Source: Lachnospiraceae bacterium (GTDB taxonomy: Bacteria > Bacillota > Clostridia > Lachnospirales > Lachnospiraceae). From it: 64,000 nucleotides of DNA. Shown here piece by piece: positions 9,555-18,184 of the stretch. Positions within the stretch are counted from its first letter, which is position 1; every line of letters starts with the position of its first letter. Position numbers and translations under genes: made by a program. The notes below the pieces were generated by a model, which did no database searches, was not told the DNA's origin, and saw nothing but the letters and a program-made list of their open reading frames with translations. The DNA lies in contig CAJTCE010000002.1 in assembly GCA_910574745.1 (NCBI GenBank), positions 233,254 to 297,253 on the forward strand, given 5' to 3'.

Positions 9555-11443
9555 TCTCTATCTCCCTTCTTTGAAATATTAGAAATCCTCTTCATGTCAC
9601 TTTCAAATTTTTCAATTTGTTTATCATCAAGAACTTTTTTGATTTCATTTATTGTTTTGTCAGATGGGAGATTTAATAAAACATATTTTCCATCTTTATA
9701 TGTACACAATTCTCTAACAGTAAAAAGTTCTCTATCTGTTACACGTTTATAGTATTCATTTTCGTTTTTTAGTGTAGCTTCTTGAAGCTGTTTTTCGGTC
9801 ATGTCCTTGGTGTTTGTTTGTGGATAGTCTCTCAAGTACATAGGAATTACTTCGTTAATGTGTGCAATATATCTATGTCCCTTTGTGTTTTCCATGTGAC
9901 AATCAATATTAATTGCTTCTGCTACAATTTCCTCTGCTGCTTTTTCCGATGAATATCCACCTGCTGCCAGCAGACTATCACGGATGGCATAAATAAGAGA
10001 TTTTGTGGTTTTTGCATGATGCGTAAAGAATGATTGTCTTGAACCTACATTAGCGGTTTGAACCATCCAGCTAGCAGCTTCTGCCGTTGCCACTTCTCCA
10101 ATTATATTTATATAAGCATTGGTCTTTTTAGTTAAGTCCAAAGAATCCTGTATTGGAACAGAATCTGTCTCTTGGAAGTTTACAATGTTATATTCTGGAT
10201 ATGTATATTGTAAATTTAATTCATTTGAAGTTTCAATCAGACGAATTGGACAGGATTTATCAATATATCTGATAAATGCTTTTAGCCCAGTCGTTTTACC
10301 GGTGCCCATGCTGCCCGTAATTCCAATGTTCCGATATCCTTTTACGGCCCATTTCATTAATGTGATGGGTATATCGTTATTTGGATCACTAAATAGTTCT
10401 TCTGGTTTGCTTGATGGTGATGAATCAAACTTACGAATAAAAAATGCATAAGAACTTGCCAAAGGCGGCCTGACAACTACTATACGTGAACCATCCATCA
10501 TAGTAGTAATGATACGTCCCGATCGCTTGGATAATACTTCCCTTGCATTGTGCTTGCATATATTTTGGCATACACGAACTAATTCTTCTTGTGAACCAAA
10601 ACTTAAAAAAGAAAGATGAATATTATTGCCTTTATACATAACCCATATTGACTCATAAGTGAATGGCAGGTTTCTCATATTGATACCTTTGATGTCGTAT
10701 GCTCCTTTCGGTACCCCATTTACTCCTGCATCGATTTCGTCCAAAGTAGAATCGATTAATACGTCAACAGCACCAAATCCTTTGTATTGTGAAAAGATAC
10801 GCTGGCATACTATCCTTAGTTTGTCATCATAAGTCAAGTCTACATCTGACATAACATAAGCATATACCCTGTCTATATCTGATGATGTAATTTCATATCC
10901 GACGTTCCCATTTTTATCTTTTTTGGGCTGGTCTAACTGAAACTCATCAATTATTGCTCCAAAAGCATTTCTTCCAAACCCTTTTAGGTTGGAATATACA
11001 GACAATAGTATTTCAAACTTATCCCGTGCAGAAAGTCTATTTATGTCGTTAAAAGAAATAATTTCATCTATGGTATTTTCATTAATCTTGCAGGCTGGAC
11101 CCGTAATAATATTTCTAATAGATGCTATTAAAAAGCGCTTTGCAGAATGATTTCCATAAGCAGCCTCTTTTAATGCCTTTCGATGTTCTTCTTTTTTTCG
11201 TTCTTCTTTCATTAATTCTTCTCTTGAAAGGTTCATTTCTTTTAGATCCATCCGCACTGTCTGGGCAAAAGATTTTGAAACGCTATCAATTAAAAAGTCA
11301 AAAGAACCCATTTCATGTGTGTCCAAATCTTCTTCTGAGTATTTAGAAATGCTTTTAAAGTAATAAAAAATTACTCCTCCTATAATAAGGATAATGGATA
11401 CAATGACAATATAATTTAATAAAACTTGAAGCGTAGCGTTCAT
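9551..11443 (-). CDS. tadA: TadA/CpaF-type secretion ATPase with N-terminal membrane helix
   Basis: A hexameric traffic ATPase expected to power pilus assembly. The P-loop is GSMGTGKTTG near residue 376; downstream are NIIGEV with the following acidic region (near 446) and FFTHHAKTT, the His-box region of CpaF proteins. The N-terminal domain, with LPFTYESIW, is also CpaF-like. Unusually, residues 8-30 form a clear membrane helix (IVIVSIILIIGGVIFYY), whereas TadA proteins are normally soluble. At 630 residues it is longer than the usual 450-500. It sits between the TadZ-like and TadB-TadC genes and overlaps the latter by 4 nt. Confidence 0.9.
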   Translation of the reverse strand: MNATLQVLLNYIVIVSIILIIGGVIFYYFKSISKYSEEDLDTHEMGSFDFLIDSVSKSFAQTVRMDLKEMNLSREELMKEERKKEEHRKALKEAAYGNHSAKRFLIASIRNIITGPACKINENTIDEIISFNDINRLSARDKFEILLSVYSNLKGFGRNAFGAIIDEFQLDQPKKDKNGNVGYEITSSDIDRVYAYVMSDVDLTYDDKLRIVCQRIFSQYKGFGAVDVLIDSTLDEIDAGVNGVPKGAYDIKGINMRNLPFTYESIWVMYKGNNIHLSFLSFGSQEELVRVCQNICKHNAREVLSKRSGRIITTMMDGSRIVVVRPPLASSYAFFIRKFDSSPSSKPEELFSDPNNDIPITLMKWAVKGYRNIGITGSMGTGKTTGLKAFIRYIDKSCPIRLIETSNELNLQYTYPEYNIVNFQETDSVPIQDSLDLTKKTNAYINIIGEVATAEAASWMVQTANVGSRQSFFTHHAKTTKSLIYAIRDSLLAAGGYSSEKAAEEIVAEAINIDCHMENTKGHRYIAHINEVIPMYLRDYPQTNTKDMTEKQLQEATLKNENEYYKRVTDRELFTVRELCTYKDGKYVLLNLPSDKTINEIKKVLDDKQIEKFESDMKRISNISKKGDRD

Positions 11444-11505
11444 GGCATTCTCCTTCTGGCCGTCTTTGTGTTTCTAATTGATAAAATGCTATTAAAGATT
11501 TTTTT

Positions 11506-13173
11506 TCAATTTTCTGCAGGCTTTTTTTTGATTGCTGTATTGGTCTGTTTCACAACCGGCTTTTTAGCTGAAGCCGATTGTTTTGAACTACCAGTAGTTG
11601 TCCCTTTTTTTGTAGCTGATTGAGAAACTGTTGGTTTGGTCACAGTTCTTTTAGTGGGTTGTTTTACACTTGTGTTATTGGCCGGCTTTTCTTTTTTCCC
11701 TTCAATACCATTTTTAGACGAAGTATTTGTAATTTGTGTTTTTTCTGTTTGTGACACGACTTTTTTAACGGCTGCAGGCTGTTTTTTTTCTGTTACTGCA
11801 CTTGAGGTGCTTTTCTTTTTCATATTATCGCTCAATGTATTTTTATTAACTGATGCGGTGGATCCTGCATTTTTAGATGTTCTTTTTTCTGCTGCTCTTT
11901 TTGCATTTTCTTTTCGGTCATAATTTACAAGCATATTAATGAGTTCGTCTTTTCTGCTTTTTGATTTATATGTTAGTTGTCGTTCATCACAGAAAACTTT
12001 TAACTGTGCAATTGTCATTTCGGCATATTTTGGTTTTTGCACTTTATTTGTAGTCTCCTGTAATCTGGCAGCTGTTGTAGATTTTTTTTGTTTTGGCTGT
12101 TGTTTTGTGTTTGTTTTATTTACAGAATTAGAAGATTTTACGGGTTTTGATTCTTTTTTATCGTTAAATTCTGTATCTGAATCTTCGTTTTCTGCAATAT
12201 AAGGTGTAATTCCTCCAAAAGCAGCAGATGGTGTCTTGACAGTGCTTTCATTGTATGTGGTAACTTTTACCTTTTTTCTGAAAAATAACCCTCGTGTTAC
12301 GGTTTTTTCTTCCACGTTTTCAGGTAATAGTTTTTTAAGTTCATCCTGTTGGTGGTTTTCTTGTATCGAGGGAATAGAATCTTCTTCAATACTGCGTTCA
12401 GGCATATTACCAATAAGTGCGTCGCAGAACCTGTTGATAGAGTTGATAAAATCAAAATTATCATCAAATGGTTCTGATTTTTCATTGTTCATGATAAATG
12501 TTAATACATCATGCCCAATGTATGCATTTTTTAGATCAGCATTGTGTTTTAAAGTAAATGCTGGGATATCATATTGCTTTGACAAATATCTATCCGAATA
12601 TGGGGAGTTGTTTTCGTAGTCACATACTAATATATAAGCATTTTTTTTGTTTACTGCAGGAATTGTTTTTTTCTTACCTTGTGGAACACATACAATGATT
12701 TTATCTGACATTTTAAATAATGTTTTTTGTAGTTTTGTATTTTCCGGGATAAAGCAAAAAACAAAATCATAATTTTTTTGTGCTGCTTCAAATAAAACCT
12801 TTAAATCTTCTTCTTTGCTAAGTAATTCACTTTCCAAAGATGTTTTGTTACTATGGTTTGCAATATCAAGAACATAGCCATTGGAATTTAATGTCTGTAA
12901 GCAACATGTATCAAAGTGTTCCTTTTCAATTCTTTCAGACTCTACTCTTGACATAAGGGCGTCGATGCCGGAATCAATATAGACATTACCTAAAGGGGAA
13001 ATTTCTGCAGCATTTATTTTCTTCCCAACGAGTATATCCTCAATAGAGATGTCCGATTTGTTATATAAAGATATAACAAGGACACTCCTTTTTTTTAAAG
13101 CTGTTAGTGCAGAAACTACAGAAATTGCCTGTAATGTTTCTGTTTGACTTTTTCCAATAAAACCTACTACCAT
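11506..13173 (-). CDS. TadZ/CpaE-like protein with SAP-like motif and basic tail
   Basis: A 555-residue protein with three parts. Residues 1-230 look like a degenerate MinD/ParA fold: the N-terminal MVVGFIGKSQTET has lost the Walker A lysines, as in TadZ localisation factors. Residues about 380-413 form a SAP-like helix-extended loop-helix unit (MTIAQLKVFCDERQLTY) closely matching the repeats of the protein at 40009-41430. From about 420 to the end lies a low-complexity Lys/Thr/Ser/Ala tail, probably disordered and able to bind DNA or other polyanions. TadZ proteins position the secretion machine at a pole; the SAP unit and tail could tie it to the nucleoid or plasmid, which is inference. Confidence 0.65.
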   Translation of the reverse strand: MVVGFIGKSQTETLQAISVVSALTALKKRSVLVISLYNKSDISIEDILVGKKINAAEISPLGNVYIDSGIDALMSRVESERIEKEHFDTCCLQTLNSNGYVLDIANHSNKTSLESELLSKEEDLKVLFEAAQKNYDFVFCFIPENTKLQKTLFKMSDKIIVCVPQGKKKTIPAVNKKNAYILVCDYENNSPYSDRYLSKQYDIPAFTLKHNADLKNAYIGHDVLTFIMNNEKSEPFDDNFDFINSINRFCDALIGNMPERSIEEDSIPSIQENHQQDELKKLLPENVEEKTVTRGLFFRKKVKVTTYNESTVKTPSAAFGGITPYIAENEDSDTEFNDKKESKPVKSSNSVNKTNTKQQPKQKKSTTAARLQETTNKVQKPKYAEMTIAQLKVFCDERQLTYKSKSRKDELINMLVNYDRKENAKRAAEKRTSKNAGSTASVNKNTLSDNMKKKSTSSAVTEKKQPAAVKKVVSQTEKTQITNTSSKNGIEGKKEKPANNTSVKQPTKRTVTKPTVSQSATKKGTTTGSSKQSASAKKPVVKQTNTAIKKKPAEN

Positions 13174-13184
13174 TTTTCTGCCTC

Positions 13185-13847
13185 CTATACCTTGGTGTAT
13201 TTAGAAACGGTCTTATATTCTGTATTTGTTAATTTAGAAATTATTTTCGATAATACTCTGCGATATTCTTTACTCAGAGCAGTATATTTTTGATGCCCAT
13301 TCACTGCTAATGCTTGTCCTAAAGAAGCATCTTTTTCTTCGTAGGGGAAAGAGTAAACGTCTTCAACATTTATGGATGTATTTGAAGAAAAATCATTGAG
13401 GATTTTTTCCTCTGAAATTTTTCCGTTTAATTTATCTCTTAAAACCAGATCTGCAGTTGCTTCTAATCCCTTTAGCCGGTTTATAATGTTTTTTTTATAT
13501 CTCGGCTCAAAGTTTGATACAATTGTGATATAATCTGAAAGCTTCATGATATGCCCATATATTTGCATACCATGATTGACTATTACAAAGTCATATTTCT
13601 CGCTTACCTTAGGAGATATATCTCTTTTTTTTAAAAATGTGACATCTCCTTGTTGCACGACTTCACTATCATCTGTATCATCAGGACGTTTTAAGCAATC
13701 ATATAAGTCCGACATATAGGAATTATCAATTACCATAACGCTTTTTCCCATTGAATTAAGGATAGACGCCAAGTAATAAGCAAAATCTCCTTTTTCAACA
13801 CCTATAATAGATAAGATGTATGTATTTTTTTCTATAGATTGAAACAT
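13185..13847 (-). CDS. MinD/ParA-like degenerate P-loop protein (TadZ-like)
   Basis: A 220-residue protein with the strand order of a SIMIBI ATPase: ILSIIGVEKGDFAYYLASIL at the P-loop position (no GKT), VMVIDNSYMSD as the second strand, FVIVNHG as Walker B-like strand. Lack of the catalytic P-loop lysine suggests a structural or regulatory partner of the neighbouring TadZ-like protein. It starts 3 nt after the CpaB-like gene and precedes the other TadZ-like gene by 11 nt. Confidence 0.6.
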   Translation of the reverse strand: MFQSIEKNTYILSIIGVEKGDFAYYLASILNSMGKSVMVIDNSYMSDLYDCLKRPDDTDDSEVVQQGDVTFLKKRDISPKVSEKYDFVIVNHGMQIYGHIMKLSDYITIVSNFEPRYKKNIINRLKGLEATADLVLRDKLNGKISEEKILNDFSSNTSINVEDVYSFPYEEKDASLGQALAVNGHQKYTALSKEYRRVLSKIISKLTNTEYKTVSKYTKV

Positions 13848-13850
13848 TTT

Positions 13851-14813
13851 TTATTCTTCCCCCTGTTCTTCATAGTTTTCGTCTACTACTGATTCGTCAT
13901 TTGTAATCAGATTACCTTCTTCGTCATACTCTGAGATTGTGGAATCATCATTTAAAGGCTCATCTTCTGTATCTTTTGATGTTAAAACACTGGCTTGCGC
14001 TGTATCTGTAAGTCCATGGCCTGTTGCTGTTGCTGCTAATTGTTCTGGGGTAAGACCTGTTAATCGTTGTTCCAGATCTAATCTTGCTGTTAGATTTAAT
14101 GTCTGCTGTGCGATTTCTAAAATATTAGGGTCAGTATTTAGTAAATCAATGGTTTCACTTCTTACAGGATATGTAGGAATGGCTTCATCCTGAATAGAAG
14201 GTTCAATATATCTTGTTGTATAAATTCTGGTTCCGGATATGGTATATGCATCAATAGTGGCGGATGCCAATCTTAATATTTCTTCTTCACTTAAAGTAAT
14301 ATAAAAGATAGATTCATCTAAATGTAAAGTACGTATTGTTTTTTTACTTAATACAAGATAATCTTCCCCGTTTGGAAACATAATACGTATATCAATGCAG
14401 TCTGATTCTTTTTGATCTGTCATAAGATTCGCAACACTTATTTCATATTCTCTGGTATCGTTGCTGATTTCCTCTTTTGTTGCCATATTTGTCATGACTG
14501 GTGTCCCCGCCATGATATTGACCGTTGCTGTAAGGGGAAGAGATTCTGATGTAATATAGTAACTTGAATCAAGTCCGGTATAAACAGCCTGTTCCATGAC
14601 GTTTGAATCAATATCTATAATGTCGCCACATCTGATATCAACTTCTGCCACAAGACAGTATCTTTTATTTGATTCCAGATTATATTCAGCTTCAATTGCT
14701 TGATTTTTATATTCTCCTGCTTTTAAGACAAATATAATAATTGCTCCTATAGCGATAAATAAACATGTTCCTAACACAATGGCAAATTTTGTTAAAAATT
14801 TTTTATTTTTCAT
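13851..14813 (-). CDS. CpaB/RcpC-like SAF-domain pilus assembly protein
   Basis: A membrane helix at residues 9-31 is followed by an SAF-type domain (about 50-110: YCLVAEVDIRCGDIIDID, typical of CpaB/RcpC, then IMAGTPVM), a second beta-rich region, and an acidic C-terminal tail (EEGNLITNDES) with low complexity. In Tad systems CpaB lies in the envelope and aids fibre assembly; in this monoderm-type host it would face the wall. It is the first gene after the 14833-14860 hairpin and precedes the two MinD-like genes. Confidence 0.75.
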   Translation of the reverse strand: MKNKKFLTKFAIVLGTCLFIAIGAIIIFVLKAGEYKNQAIEAEYNLESNKRYCLVAEVDIRCGDIIDIDSNVMEQAVYTGLDSSYYITSESLPLTATVNIMAGTPVMTNMATKEEISNDTREYEISVANLMTDQKESDCIDIRIMFPNGEDYLVLSKKTIRTLHLDESIFYITLSEEEILRLASATIDAYTISGTRIYTTRYIEPSIQDEAIPTYPVRSETIDLLNTDPNILEIAQQTLNLTARLDLEQRLTGLTPEQLAATATGHGLTDTAQASVLTSKDTEDEPLNDDSTISEYDEEGNLITNDESVVDENYEEQGEE

Positions 14814-14832
14814 AATTATTTCTCCATTTAGA

Positions 14833-14860
14833 GCCGGTATGGAAAAGAAACCATACCGGC
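14833..14860. terminator. stem-loop between S1-protein and cpaB-like genes
   Basis: A 10-bp perfect stem (GCCGGTATGG / CCATACCGGC) with an 8-nt loop, unusually GC-rich for the region. The T-run (14864-14869) is on the plus strand, where no gene needs it; on the coding minus strand an A-run precedes the stem. It may act as RNA processing or partial attenuation site just before the cpaB-like ribosome site. Confidence 0.5.
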
Positions 14861-14871
14861 CTGTTTTTTAA

Positions 14872-16344
14872 TTATTGGACACTGATAATTTCTCCAAATG
14901 TCTTTTTCTGTTCGTCAACTTTTTTCCGAATTCTTACGGTTACTGTAGATCCAACAATAGGCATTTTCCTTATCTGTGGAGTTGAACAAAATACCTGATA
15001 TCCATGTTTCTTAAGTTCTACAAAATATCCTTCATCGGTTATCATGGATACTTTTCCGGCACATACATCTCCAACAGAGAAAGAATTGTAATATGTTTCC
15101 TGCGGATTTTTTTTCAGTGCTTTAACACTTGCTTTGATTTTGAAATGTTTAAGTCCTGTTTCCTGTCCACGATTTACTCTTTTTAATACTACAGATTCAA
15201 CCTGCTGAATTAAAATCTGGATTTTTTCTCCTATTGAATATTCTTCCCTGCAGTCTCCTAAACGATTGTAAGATAATTCTTCCTGGGGTATGTATGTTTC
15301 AGCACCGCCTGCTTCCACGAATATTCCATTTGAATTAACACCTGTGATAGTGGCATTTACGGCTGTACCTGCTTTAAGTCTGGGAGTGTCACTTTCATTT
15401 CGTGATCCGTAATTTATATTGGCAATGCATGACATGGCATGAATTCTGGACGCATATGCAATTCCTTCAGATTCTTTTACCCTGAATACCATAAAGTCTA
15501 CAGGCATTCCAATTCTTTTTGATAACAGTACCGGCAGACCTCCTTTTATTCCCATCTCTTCTTTGGCATATTTTTCAGGGTCATTCATACCTAACATCAT
15601 AGATGCGGGAATTAGAACGGAAAAATATTTGAAAGGTTTAACATTTGCCTGCGAGTTATAGATTCCATTGTATTCTATCTCTGCCATTGTAATGTTTGCC
15701 CTTTCAAAAACAGCGATAAGAGTTCCTTTTAAGATGACAGGCCTTCCGGATCTGGTTGAAAATGCAGCCTGTGCAAGTGTCTCATATTCCTGCTTTCTGA
15801 TGTCTTTTTCAGTAATGACTTTTTCACCCATTTCTACGGTTTCTACATAAAAATCATTACGATAGATTCCTTTTTTCATGTTTTCGGTTGCCCGTTTTAC
15901 TTTGCGCCCTCGAAATACATCCGTGTCAGAAGCAATATATGTTCTTCTTGTACGTTCACCGTGAACATCTTCTTCATCTTCTGTAAATTCTTCTTCTACA
16001 ATTTCTTCTGTATCTTCTGTAGTTGAATCATCTTTTTCTTCTTCGCCGTCTGATTCATTTTCCAGAGCAGAAGATAATTCTGTACCAGTGATCACATCAT
16101 CAATGTCAAAATCAACTTCACCAGTCTGTTCACGTACTTCTGCTTCGGCTTCTTCCTCAGAAAGCCCTTCTTTTTCCATTTTCATTTGTTTTGCCAGTTC
16201 GTCCATTTCTGATAATGGCTGCTCTTTTTTCTTTTCGGTTTCTTTTTTGGCTCTTTTTACAGTCCTTTTTGGTGCTTTTTCTGCATCAACTGTTTTTTGT
16301 TCGATTTTTTTTACATCTTCAGTTTCTTTTTTTGCTCTTGGCAT
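14872..16344 (-). CDS. S1/OB-fold RNA-binding protein with acidic N-terminal half
   Basis: A 490-residue protein. Residues 1-50 are Lys/Glu-rich with KRAKKETEKK; residues 80-140 are very acidic (TEDTEEIVEEEFTEDEED); the C-terminal half has two S1-like OB folds, near 321-385 (ATITGVNSNGIFVEAGG) and 420-490 (GKVSMITDEGYFVELKKHG). S1 domains bind RNA or single-stranded DNA. It starts after AAAGGAGGG and is cytoplasmic by sequence. It heads the Tad block. No named family was recognised. One parS-like site is in its acidic region. Confidence 0.7.
   Translation of the reverse strand: MPRAKKETEDVKKIEQKTVDAEKAPKRTVKRAKKETEKKKEQPLSEMDELAKQMKMEKEGLSEEEAEAEVREQTGEVDFDIDDVITGTELSSALENESDGEEEKDDSTTEDTEEIVEEEFTEDEEDVHGERTRRTYIASDTDVFRGRKVKRATENMKKGIYRNDFYVETVEMGEKVITEKDIRKQEYETLAQAAFSTRSGRPVILKGTLIAVFERANITMAEIEYNGIYNSQANVKPFKYFSVLIPASMMLGMNDPEKYAKEEMGIKGGLPVLLSKRIGMPVDFMVFRVKESEGIAYASRIHAMSCIANINYGSRNESDTPRLKAGTAVNATITGVNSNGIFVEAGGAETYIPQEELSYNRLGDCREEYSIGEKIQILIQQVESVVLKRVNRGQETGLKHFKIKASVKALKKNPQETYYNSFSVGDVCAGKVSMITDEGYFVELKKHGYQVFCSTPQIRKMPIVGSTVTVRIRKKVDEQKKTFGEIISVQ
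15954..15966. promoter_or_regulatory. parS-like palindrome GTTCACCGTGAAC (site 2)
   Basis: Exact copy inside the S1-domain gene; the coding strand reads as Val-His-Gly-Glu in DVHGER, the same codon phase as the copies at 18335, 20366 and 25639. Confidence 0.7.
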
Positions 16345-16519
16345 TTAAAACCCTCCTTTTGATAATAAATAGCCATGTACGAAACACCACATTCATTATT
16401 TATGTAGGTTTGTGAGGTATGGCAAACCTCTTTATAACTTTTTTGCTTTATAGAAACAATCATTTCTTATAGGCCTTTAACTTATTCCAAAAGAGCTGAT
16501 TGCTGTCTATCGTTTAAAT

Positions 16520-18184
16520 TTATTGTTTGTAAAAACTGTGGTTACCAATTTTTACTGAAAATTCATGTGTTCCCCAATTGCTTATAGGGTCCTCGTTCAA
16601 CATATAACAATTTCTAAAATACAGAACATCTGTTTCGAGAATAGATAAATTTCCTTTTAGTACTTCCTGCGCTACCCATAACATTTCAGGAGATGGATTC
16701 ATGGTTTGTATAATATTGGCAGTAGAAAATTGCGATTTATCTAAAACATTTTCGCTTATTGTGTTTGGATAAAGAGAAGAATTTTTTCTGTTTTTAACTA
16801 CTTCTGCTACTGCTATCCATCCGTTTATTCCTTCTCCACCAGCTTCAGCACATATTGTTTGTGCAAGTAATTTAATATCTTCTTGACTGGGTAATTCACA
16901 CTGAGTGCTGTCTAAAAAACATAATACACCAATTTCACTGTTCAAGTCAATGTTTTTAGTTATTTTGAGATTACTACACCACTTTCTGTATATTTTAAAA
17001 GGAGCTTGCGATATAACAACAGTTCCTTTAGATGATGAGCAATGGATAAAATATCCATTTCCCAAATATATTCCTACATGATTTGTAGTTTCTCCGTTAT
17101 TGAAAAATCCAAGGTCTCCAGGTTCTAGTTCATCATAACTACATGGAGTTAAAAAGTCTTGTGAGAGCATTTCAGATGTTGAACTCATTTTTTTTGTATA
17201 TTTTTCTTCAAAACCTGCTGCCATAAATGCCCACTGTACATATCCAGAACAATCTAGACCTTTTTGTTTTCCAGATGAACCTATACTCCACCATGAAGTG
17301 TCATATTCTCCGGATGAAGCTTTACCACCCCATTCATATGGAACTCTTCCAAGCAAAGAAATAGCATTTTGTAATAATGAAAACTGTGACTGATCTAATT
17401 TGAGATTATTTATTAATGATACTATTTCTGGGGATAAACTCTCCTCAAGTGAAATTTTTAGCATTAAATTTTGTGATACATTATTATTTTGTATCGAGCT
17501 ATTTAATATTCCTATAATTTGTTCAACTCTCTCTTTTGATTTTTCATCATAATTTAAATTTAATATGGAAAATAAATCATTAATGCTAATAATTTCCATG
17601 TTTATGATTCCATATTTAGTTTTTTTTGATTTTGGTATGATTTCTTTTTGTCCAGTTATTTTATATCCTTCTAAATCATTTCCTTCGTATGTGTTAATTG
17701 TAAGTGGTTCATATATGTAAAATGAACCGGTTTTTTCATAAATGTTGTCAGCCTTTTCGATGTATTTATCTTGTTTTATGGGTTCATATTCCTGTATGCT
17801 ATTTTCACTTATACTCACTTTAAGAAAATTAATATTTGATAATCTCTTTTCTGTATCTGGCATCATTTCTCTTGCAGCAATATATCCTGCTATATAAGAA
17901 ATGTAATCAGCATCAGAAAAAGGGTTTCCATTTTCATAAAATGATTCCATTGTCAATTCATAATCATATTTATTATCTGCTATTTCCTTTTTTGTTTCTT
18001 TAATTGCCGTCTCGTAATTTTGTTCAAAGACATTTGAAAGTAGTTCAGAAGCAGATAGTATATTACTTTTTAATTTTTCGTTATCTTCTGTAGTGATACT
18101 GTTTGCATATACAGAATTAATTTGTATATTAAATATCATAATGAATGTAAGTATAATAGATAGTTCCTTTTTAATTTTGAGCAT
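16520..18184 (-). CDS. NlpC/P60 plus SleB-type peptidoglycan hydrolase
   Basis: A secreted wall hydrolase of about 554 residues. The start at 18184 follows GAGGAGAAATAAAA and overlaps the traG-like stop by 14 nt. A signal peptide (MLKIKKELSIILTFIMIFN) is followed by a helical region, an NlpC/P60 endopeptidase domain (Cys in LDCSGYVQWAF near residue 310, His in NHVGIYLGNGYF) and a SleB-like domain from about residue 438 (ICAEAGGEGINGWIAVAEVV). In T4SS such enzymes open the peptidoglycan for the channel. This domain pair is unlike the lysozyme-P60 order of Tn916 CwlT. An internal promoter-like motif is at 16921-16950. Confidence 0.88.
   Translation of the reverse strand: MLKIKKELSIILTFIMIFNIQINSVYANSITTEDNEKLKSNILSASELLSNVFEQNYETAIKETKKEIADNKYDYELTMESFYENGNPFSDADYISYIAGYIAAREMMPDTEKRLSNINFLKVSISENSIQEYEPIKQDKYIEKADNIYEKTGSFYIYEPLTINTYEGNDLEGYKITGQKEIIPKSKKTKYGIINMEIISINDLFSILNLNYDEKSKERVEQIIGILNSSIQNNNVSQNLMLKISLEESLSPEIVSLINNLKLDQSQFSLLQNAISLLGRVPYEWGGKASSGEYDTSWWSIGSSGKQKGLDCSGYVQWAFMAAGFEEKYTKKMSSTSEMLSQDFLTPCSYDELEPGDLGFFNNGETTNHVGIYLGNGYFIHCSSSKGTVVISQAPFKIYRKWCSNLKITKNIDLNSEIGVLCFLDSTQCELPSQEDIKLLAQTICAEAGGEGINGWIAVAEVVKNRKNSSLYPNTISENVLDKSQFSTANIIQTMNPSPEMLWVAQEVLKGNLSILETDVLYFRNCYMLNEDPISNWGTHEFSVKIGNHSFYKQ
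16921..16950 (-). promoter_or_regulatory. promoter-like site with GGTGTATTAT box inside hydrolase gene
   Basis: Minus strand TTGACT (16945-16950), 18-nt spacer, TATTAT (16921-16926), with the shared GGTGTATTAT box. It lies inside coding sequence and would direct transcription to the S1/Tad genes downstream. It could be coincidence, but the box matches the intergenic copies. Confidence 0.45.

Noticed and set aside
16406..16428. Hairpin AGGTTTG / CAAACCT as terminator of the hydrolase gene
   Set aside because: Only 7 bp, and on the minus strand no T-run follows; transcription probably continues to the S1-protein gene.
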